Shown here piece after piece: positions 20,673 to 24,283 of a stretch of 24,283 nucleotides of DNA. The stretch covers positions 1 to 24,283 of the IMG/VR virus record IMGVR_UViG_3300036790_000151; one strand, 5' to 3'. The position numbers and the translations under genes were made by a program. Origin of the DNA: a virus. The notes under the pieces are model-generated. The model searched no databases. It saw only the letters and a program-made list of their open reading frames with translations, and was not told where the DNA came from. How positions within the stretch are numbered: position 1 is the stretch's first letter; each line of letters begins with the position of its first letter.

Positions 20673-21274
20673 TGGTCGCAGTCCTGTTCGTTCGCAAAGA
20701 CTCGATCTACAAGTCGATGCCAGGCGTCGATGCCTGGGATCAGCAACGAGACGCGCGTAACTGGCCCGGCGGCGAACCGATTGTCGCCCATCCACCTTGC
20801 GCCCAATGGTCGGCGCTCTCTCACTTTGCCAACGACATTCCCGAACAAAAAGCCCTGGCGCCACTTGCAGTCAAACTGGTGAGGCGCTGGGGAGGGGTTC
20901 TAGAGCATCCGGCCCATAGCAAGCTTTGGCGGCACGAGGGGCTACCAAAGCCCGGAGGAGGCTCAGATGGCCATGGTTGGACAATGCCCGTGGATCAACG
21001 CTGGTGGGGGCACCGAGCCCGTAAGCGGACGTTCCTGTACATCGTGGGATGCTCGCCAAAAGACATTCCGCCAATGCCGTTCGACATGAGCGAACCCGAA
21101 GTGACGGTGACGACCTCTCGCAAGAAAAACGGCATCCGGCGCGAGATGACTGACCACACGGAACGCGAGAAGACGCCGGCGAGTTTCGCTGCATGGCTCG
21201 TGGAGCTCGCTGGCAAATGCTCATCTCATGCAAAGAATTCGAATGCGGTGCCCCAAAAAGGACTCGATCAATGA
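20672..21274 (+). CDS. C5-methyltransferase-like protein with Pro-Pro-Cys loop, unknown activity
   Basis: A 200-residue protein from ATG 20672 (TGATG). AHPPCAQWSALSHF (about 37-50) resembles the catalytic PPC..S loop of cytosine-5 methyltransferases, and VKLVRRWGGVLEHPAHSKLW resembles the ENV/EHP strand that follows it. VDQRWWGHRARKRTFLYIVG recalls the motif around QxRxR. The SAM-binding FxGxGG motif I and a target-recognition domain are absent, and the protein is far shorter than active enzymes. It may be a reduced relative, perhaps for modified nucleotides. It ends AVPQKGLDQ, the first junction repeat, with an ATGA overlap. Confidence 0.7.
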   Translation: MVAVLFVRKDSIYKSMPGVDAWDQQRDARNWPGGEPIVAHPPCAQWSALSHFANDIPEQKALAPLAVKLVRRWGGVLEHPAHSKLWRHEGLPKPGGGSDGHGWTMPVDQRWWGHRARKRTFLYIVGCSPKDIPPMPFDMSEPEVTVTTSRKKNGIRREMTDHTEREKTPASFAAWLVELAGKCSSHAKNSNAVPQKGLDQ

Positions 21275-21471
21275 AGCTGCACTACTCGCGTGTGGAACTC
21301 AACGCTTGGGGCGGCCACACGACCGGCTCGTGGTGTCGCCGCACGAATGCCCGCTGCACAGACGGCATGAATCTTACGAGTGATCCCAAAACGGTAACGT
21401 GTAAGTTCTGCCTGAAAATCATGGCGCCGCGCGGTAAATCGGTGCCTCCAAAGGGAGTCGATCATGAGTGA
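21271..21471 (+). CDS. 66-residue Cys-containing protein, cassette 1
   Basis: ATG 21271 overlaps the prior stop. The gene starts behind junction-repeat copy 1 and ends in copy 2 (SVPPKGVDHE). The body is MKLHYSRVELNAWGGHTTGSWCRR, then C..C and VTCKFCLKIMAPRG, with CxxC at KFC pairing with earlier Cys as a probable zinc site. This pattern recalls small phage proteins of unknown role that begin with H-S/T-R and end with a CxxC. No function assigned. Confidence 0.75.
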   Translation: MKLHYSRVELNAWGGHTTGSWCRRTNARCTDGMNLTSDPKTVTCKFCLKIMAPRGKSVPPKGVDHE

Positions 21472-21766
21472 CCAGGATACGCGGCTCCTTAGCCAATTGG
21501 GACAGGCGACCCTAAATCGTCCGCGCCCCACTGAATGCCAACAGCGCAGTTCCGGCCCCCACTCGTGGGCATGGGACGAAAGTTCAGAGGTATTCCGCTG
21601 CCTGTATTGCGGGCGCAGGGAGGCAAAAGAGACGCCAGTCGAGTGTGACGATCCGGAATCGGTGCCTCAAAAGGGACACCACTCGCGTTGCCACACGGTG
21701 CAGTACGGTTCCAACGAATCACACTGTGATTGCGGCGCAGTGCCTCAAAGAGGAGACGTAGAGTGA
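21464..21766 (+). CDS. 100-residue zinc-type protein with internal junction repeat
   Basis: ATG 21464 lies within junction copy 2. The N-terminal half has CLYCGRRE (CxxC). The middle carries SVPQKGHHSR, an in-frame copy of the junction repeat, and the C-terminal half adds SRCHTVQYG and HCDCGAVPQRGDVE, closing with copy 4. At least six Cys/His ligands. The internal copy suggests two former cassettes fused after loss of a stop/start. It overlaps the next GTG as GTGA. Confidence 0.75.
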   Translation: MSDQDTRLLSQLGQATLNRPRPTECQQRSSGPHSWAWDESSEVFRCLYCGRREAKETPVECDDPESVPQKGHHSRCHTVQYGSNESHCDCGAVPQRGDVE

Positions 21767-21960
21767 ACATTCAAGCTTGGTTGAAACAGAAACTCGATGT
21801 ATTCGAATTGAGGGTCAAGGCCAGTAAATCAAAGCTGGCTGCGTCGGTGGGTCACGATACTTATTGGTGCGCGGGCTATGCTCAAGGCTACATGGCGGCA
21901 CAACGGGATGCGCGCCGCTCCGCCAGATCGGGTCCCCGAAGAGGACCAGTAAATGAGTGA
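21763..21960 (+). CDS. 65-residue basic protein, cassette gene
   Basis: GTG 21763 overlaps the prior stop (GTGA) and has AGAGGAG from junction copy 4 upstream. The protein is helical and basic: QAWLKQKLDVFELRVKASKSKLAAS, then TYWCAGYAQGYMAAQRDARRSARSG, ending GPRRGPVNE (copy 5). GYxQGYxAA is common in small phage proteins of unknown role. It overlaps the next gene by eight bases. Confidence 0.72.
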   Translation: MNIQAWLKQKLDVFELRVKASKSKLAASVGHDTYWCAGYAQGYMAAQRDARRSARSGPRRGPVNE

Positions 21961-22195
21961 CGTTGTTGGGTATTACACGCCAGATCTGCGCGTGGGGACA
22001 GCCTTCGGAGAGAAGGTCGGCTCCGCATTCGTGGTGCTTGCATCGGACTATCAAAAGCTGGAAGCAGCTGCTAAAGCGGCATTGCATGAGATGTGCCACA
22101 CAATCTCGCCGAGAAATTCGTTTACAGACGCGGTAGACCGGTTAGACGCTGCCCTCAATTCTCGTACTTCGAGTCCCCAAAGGGGCTACGTATGA
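21953..22195 (+). CDS. 80-residue protein, cassette gene
   Basis: ATG 21953 has GAGGA from junction copy 5. The body (VVGYYTPDLRVGTAFG, SAFVVLASDYQKLEAAAKAALHEM, DAVDRLDAAL) is mixed alpha/beta with one helix and ends SSPQRGYV (copy 6). No family recognised. It overlaps the next gene by ATGA. Confidence 0.72.
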   Translation: MSDVVGYYTPDLRVGTAFGEKVGSAFVVLASDYQKLEAAAKAALHEMCHTISPRNSFTDAVDRLDAALNSRTSSPQRGYV

Positions 22196-22467
22196 GCAAG
22201 TGGCAGCCGATTGAGACCGCCCCGAAAGGGGGTACCGATATCGTACCGGTGCTGCTGGCGACATTCGGTAACGAAGAGCGATTCGACGGCATAGCTGTCG
22301 GTTACTTCGACCTTTATTACGCCGAAGGGGGTAGCGGGTACAAAGGCGGCAACGGTTGGGTAATTCTGGAGGGGGAGGAGTACCGGCTTCATTATGCTGG
22401 ACCGACGCACTGGCAGCCGCTGCCCCGCCCGCTAGGTTCGACGCCCAAGAGGGGCGAGCATGAATAA
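22192..22467 (+). CDS. DUF551-like protein
   Basis: A 91-residue protein from ATG 22192, with AAAGGGG from junction copy 6 upstream. WQPIETAPKGGTDIVPVLLA at the N-terminus and GPTHWQPLPRPL near the C-terminus are the paired hallmarks of DUF551-type small phage proteins (W-PIETAPKDG ... HWxPLPxPP). Function is unknown even in the family. It ends STPKRGEHE (copy 7) and overlaps the next start by eight bases. Confidence 0.85.
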   Translation: MSKWQPIETAPKGGTDIVPVLLATFGNEERFDGIAVGYFDLYYAEGGSGYKGGNGWVILEGEEYRLHYAGPTHWQPLPRPLGSTPKRGEHE

Positions 22468-22597
22468 GCGCCTCCAACATGTGGTTACCGCCCTCTCGCC
22501 CGAGAAGCCGCGGTTGCGGTGGAACTGGCGAAATCGCGGCTGGTGGCTCGTACTCGACAGACGCTCTTCTCACATCAAGGAAAAAGAACATGGGTAA
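22460..22597 (+). CDS. 45-residue basic, Trp/Arg-rich peptide
   Basis: ATG 22460 lies in junction copy 7 with AGAGGGG upstream; TAA ends at 22597. It contains RLRWNWRNRGWWLVLDRR, unusually rich in Trp and Arg and resembling membrane- or nucleic-acid-active peptides, and ends SSHIKEKEHG. It overlaps the next ATG by eight bases, the same overlap style as its neighbours, which supports it being translated. Confidence 0.6.
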   Translation: MNKRLQHVVTALSPEKPRLRWNWRNRGWWLVLDRRSSHIKEKEHG

Positions 22598-22844
22598 ATG
22601 CGCTCGATACGATGACACCTGCGATTGCCCCGCGTGCGAGGATGATCGAAACAAGCGCATTCTTGAGTGCGACTTTCGGAGCCTCCGCGATCCGACGCGC
22701 CAATGGACGGCAAGGTTCGACCTCGGCGATGTGGCAGCCAACTCGATGGCAGCGGTCAAGGAGGCATGGGATCACGCCGCGCAGATCACCGGCCAGCGTC
22801 TGTACTTCGCATCGCAAAACTCATGTGACGGAGGCGGCAAGTGA
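22590..22844 (+). CDS. 84-residue Cys-rich N-terminus protein, unknown
   Basis: ATG 22590 follows AAGGAAAAAG. The N-terminus CARYDDTCDCPACEDD packs four Cys, likely a metal site; the rest is soluble (RILECDFRSLRDPTRQWTARFDLGDVAANSMAAVKEAWDHAAQITGQ). Family not recognised. Its stop overlaps the next GTG (GTGA). Confidence 0.72.
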   Translation: MGKCARYDDTCDCPACEDDRNKRILECDFRSLRDPTRQWTARFDLGDVAANSMAAVKEAWDHAAQITGQRLYFASQNSCDGGGK

Positions 22845-23209
22845 GCGAGGAAATCACCGTTGAGCAAATGGCGTCGCTGCCTCAGAACGTGGTCGATGGC
22901 TTGATTGCGCTGGAACGAGAGCGAAACGAATGGCGCGGTCTCTATGAGCATGGACTAGAGGATCGCAACGCTCTGCTGGCCCGCATCGTCACGATCGAGG
23001 AGCAGTTCGGACGCGCGAAGAACATCTTGCAGAACATTGCTGACGCTGACCCGGAATGGTCGGTGCCGGTCAAGAACTTCTTGGATCGTGTGACATCTGC
23101 GGAAACGAAAGCCGAGCATGTGCATCGGTGGACCAGCAAGAAACCAGACGCGTTCTGCGAGGACTGTCTTGCGGAACGCTATCCGACCGAAAATCCGCCG
23201 GATGCATAA
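22841..23209 (+). CDS. 122-residue coiled-coil protein with C-terminal CxxC
   Basis: GTG 22841 has GGAGG at good spacing. The first 80 residues are helical with heptads (LERERNEWRGLYEHGLEDRNALLARIVTIEEQFGRAK); the last 30 contain HVHRWTSKKPDAFCEDC, a possible His-His-Cys-Cys zinc knuckle. No known family. It overlaps the previous gene as GTGA. Confidence 0.75.
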   Translation: MSEEITVEQMASLPQNVVDGLIALERERNEWRGLYEHGLEDRNALLARIVTIEEQFGRAKNILQNIADADPEWSVPVKNFLDRVTSAETKAEHVHRWTSKKPDAFCEDCLAERYPTENPPDA

Positions 23210-23233
23210 CTATGAAAACCAAAGGAGATGATC

Positions 23234-23515
23234 ATGGAAAATGACACCGGCGCATCTAGGGAGATGCCGCGTTACAAGTGCCACAAAGAAGTCTGGGCGC
23301 TCAAGATCCAAGGCATCGAGCGGGAGCCGTACGGCAATGCCGGTGTGCGCTATACCCTCGTTCCGCTCGATATTCAATATGCGCCATTTGAGGTGAGCCA
23401 GGAGTTCATGGACAAGCATTCGCCAAGGGTTGGCGGCTATTACGTCGTCTACAAGGATGGCTACAAATCGTTCTCGCCCGCCGATGCGTTCGAGGACGGA
23501 TATAGCCCCGTCTGA
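23234..23515 (+). CDS. Conserved phage protein of unknown function
   Basis: A 93-residue protein. I choose ATG 23234, seven bases after AAAGGAG; ATG 23228 is too close to that ribosome site. MPRYKCHKEVWALKIQGIE, APFEVSQEFMDKHSPRVGGYYVVYKDGYKSFSPADAFEDGYSPV is the common arrangement of a widespread phage family (YxxHKxVxALKI ... GYYVxYxDGYxSxSPxxAFExGY). Function unknown. The ribosome-site region resembles the junction repeat of 21-22.5 kb. Confidence 0.88.
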   Translation: MENDTGASREMPRYKCHKEVWALKIQGIEREPYGNAGVRYTLVPLDIQYAPFEVSQEFMDKHSPRVGGYYVVYKDGYKSFSPADAFEDGYSPV

Positions 23516-23535
23516 TTCGAGCGACATAGGGAAAC

Positions 23536-23700
23536 ATGGATAAGCCCAAGCTGTTTAAGCTGACGAGCCGGGAGGCCGAAGTGATCCTGCGAGAGACCGG
23601 CTTGCCGATGCCGCGCAAAGCCCCAGACGGTAGCTACTGGCTCACCGAGGAAGAGTGGCTGCTGTGCGACTCACATTTTACTTCAGGGGCAGCCACATGA
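23536..23700 (+). CDS. 54-residue protein, unknown
   Basis: ATG 23536 follows TAGGGAA. Helical and mildly charged: LFKLTSREAEVILRETGLPMPRKAPDGSYWLTEEEWLLCD. The TSREAEVILRETG...GSYWLTEEEW layout is like a tiny winged-HTH/AlpA-type fold, but this is a guess. Its stop overlaps the next ATG (ATGA). Confidence 0.62.
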   Translation: MDKPKLFKLTSREAEVILRETGLPMPRKAPDGSYWLTEEEWLLCDSHFTSGAAT

Positions 23701-23840
23701 ACTACGTGGTGCGCATCACCGGCCCCGGAATCGACCACCAAGTGATGGTGTCGAGCGCCGAGGACTTCGAGGCGCTGGAGTTGATCATTGCGAAGATGCG
23801 TAAGTACTTCGAAAATCCATCCAAAGCAGGTGACACATGA
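23697..23840 (+). CDS. 47-residue protein, unknown
   Basis: ATG 23697 in an ATGA overlap, with CAGGGG seven bases upstream, and an ATGA overlap at its end. Beta then alpha: MNYVVRITGPGIDHQVMVSS followed by AEDFEALELIIAKMRKYFENP. No family recognised. Confidence 0.62.
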   Translation: MNYVVRITGPGIDHQVMVSSAEDFEALELIIAKMRKYFENPSKAGDT

Positions 23841-24037
23841 TCGAAGTCGCGGACATCAAGCTCGACGTTCTCAAGCTGGCGATGGGCATCAAGTCACTGG
23901 AGGAGCCGGAACTCTATCGCCGCTTGGAAGACTTTTGGTGTGCAGCCTATAAGCGCGGCGCAGAGGATACGCGCGAGCAATTCGTCACAGGCTTAACTGC
24001 CAAATCCACAGAGAATCCATTGGGGAGGGACCCATGA
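23837..24037 (+). CDS. 66-residue protein, unknown
   Basis: ATG 23837 in an ATGA overlap, ending in an ATGA overlap. Helical: IKLDVLKLAMGIKSLEEPELYRRLEDFWCAAYKRGAEDTREQF. YKRGxxDTREQF is a motif seen in other small phage proteins. The C-terminal GLTAKSTENPLGRDP recurs in altered form at the end of the next gene (GFSAKSAAEPT), hinting at local duplication. Confidence 0.65.
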   Translation: MIEVADIKLDVLKLAMGIKSLEEPELYRRLEDFWCAAYKRGAEDTREQFVTGLTAKSTENPLGRDP

Positions 24038-24106
24038 GCTTGTACATGGTGCGTAGTAACGCACGTGGGGCCTTGATAGCGTTACCTGAGGGCCCCCTCT
24101 CCAATG
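24018..24106. repeat. Inverted repeat around a ribosome site
   Basis: CCATTGGGGAGGG (24018-24030) and CCCTCTCCAATGG (24094-24106) are inverted with one mismatch in 13. The left arm contains the GGGGAGGG ribosome site of the 35-residue gene whose body lies between the arms. Inside there is also GTGCGT-agta-ACGCAC (24049-24064). Confidence 0.5.
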
Positions 24107-24141
24107 GGTTTTCTGCCAAATCCGCCGCGGAGCCGACATGA
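24034..24141 (+). CDS. 35-residue peptide, unknown
   Basis: ATG 24034 overlaps the previous stop and TGA 24141 overlaps the next ATG (both ATGA). GGGGAGGG lies five bases upstream but can pair with a downstream arm, so translation may depend on ribosomes arriving from the previous gene. Sequence MSLYMVRSNARGALIALPEG then a Ser/Ala tail; no recognised family. Confidence 0.5.
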   Translation: MSLYMVRSNARGALIALPEGPLSNGFSAKSAAEPT

Positions 24142-24283
24142 GCGTACTGAACATCGACGCTTGGTCGGTCATAGCGATTCTGCTCATAGCAGATATTTCG
24201 GTGCATCTATGGTCTATCAAGGTATCCCGCGCGGCTCACAAAGCGCTTGAACTAACGCAGTCGGTCGTCGCGTCGATGCAATC
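24138..24283 (+). CDS. Membrane protein, partial (3' end outside window)
   Basis: ATG 24138 overlaps the preceding stop and the frame stays open for 48 codons to the window edge. MSVLNIDAWSVIAILLIADISVHLW forms an N-terminal membrane helix (about 8-25), followed by a basic then helical segment (KVSRAAHKALELTQSVVASMQ). C-terminus unknown. Confidence 0.68.
   Translation, partial: MSVLNIDAWSVIAILLIADISVHLWSIKVSRAAHKALELTQSVVASMQ

Larger units (their letters stand above)
21246..22462 (+). repeat. Gene-junction repeat, seven copies
   Basis: A degenerate 25-base repeat near CGGTGCCTCAAAAGGGA, then NNCGATCATGA, occurs at 21246, 21441, 21660, 21738, 21930, 22170 and 22438. Six copies sit at gene ends. 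Each encodes the upstream protein's tail (AVPQKGLDQ, SVPPKGVDHE, AVPQRGDVE, SGPRRGPVNE, SSPQRGYV, STPKRGEHE), supplies an AAGG/GAGG ribosome site and overlaps the next start. The copy at 21660 is inside a gene (SVPQKGHHSR). A partial copy (CCAAAGGAGATGATCATGG) lies at 23218. Copies are 78-268 bases apart. Confidence 0.8.

Noticed and set aside
1-24283. Integrase, attachment site, IS element or CRISPR array
   Set aside because: No recombinase, transposase, terminal inverted repeats, or regularly spaced identical repeats were found; the only regular repeat is the coding gene-junction sequence.

Overview
The window looks like a contiguous piece of a temperate tailed-phage genome, either a free phage or a prophage, whose virion head is of the P22 type. 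Support comes from the consecutive order of small terminase-like protein, large terminase, P22-type portal, acidic coiled-coil scaffold and P22-type coat, followed by an immunity region and a long run of very small, overlapping early genes. The YdaS-like Cro, YbcO/DUF1364, DUF1064, AlpA and HTH_39-type proteins, a Sec signal peptide and a lipobox lipoprotein suggest a Gram-negative host, most likely a Pseudomonadota member. I see no tRNA, rRNA, CRISPR array, integrase, att site, transposase or lysis gene.

Left arm, minus strand (1-16240). Read right to left it holds: an HTH_39-like gene; a terminator; three small unknown genes; a DUF1064 nuclease-like gene, a one-helix membrane peptide, a 46-residue HTH protein and AlpA; a 41-residue basic peptide, a family-2 glycosyltransferase and a GroES-like co-chaperonin; the terminase genes; a minimal HAD phosphatase; portal, scaffold and coat; two small coat-proximal proteins; and three large sugar-binding or exported proteins. 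One of these carries a GH16 catalytic signature, one is a signal peptide-PKD-beta-helix protein, and one is cut by the window edge. Almost all genes overlap by 1-17 bases, so this is one translationally coupled late unit. The usual P22 head-completion and tail genes are not next to the coat gene and would have to lie further left.

Immunity region (16409-18476). A plus-strand 77-residue gene and a lipoprotein gene with its own terminator look like a moron. They face a minus-strand unit of a YdaS-like Cro and an HNH-AP2 homing-type endonuclease. A plus-strand XRE repressor without a peptidase domain diverges from cro. Four copies of a palindrome, A(C/A)TAGC-N2/3-GCTA(G/T)T, occur in two pairs, each with about 25 bp between centres. 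One pair lies between cro and the repressor gene and the other sits on the early promoter. The geometry suggests lambda-like control with a leaderless, self-activated repressor transcript.

Early region, plus strand (18476-24283). This is a tight run of 24 small genes (28-200 residues). It includes an SSB-like protein with an acidic DDVPF tail, a YbcO-like nuclease candidate, a protein with a Pro-Pro-Cys loop like C5-methyltransferases, several CxxC proteins and several single-helix membrane peptides. From 21.2 to 22.5 kb nearly every gene ends in the same short repeat. It supplies both the last 8-10 residues of one protein and the ribosome-binding site of the next, like a cassette boundary sequence.
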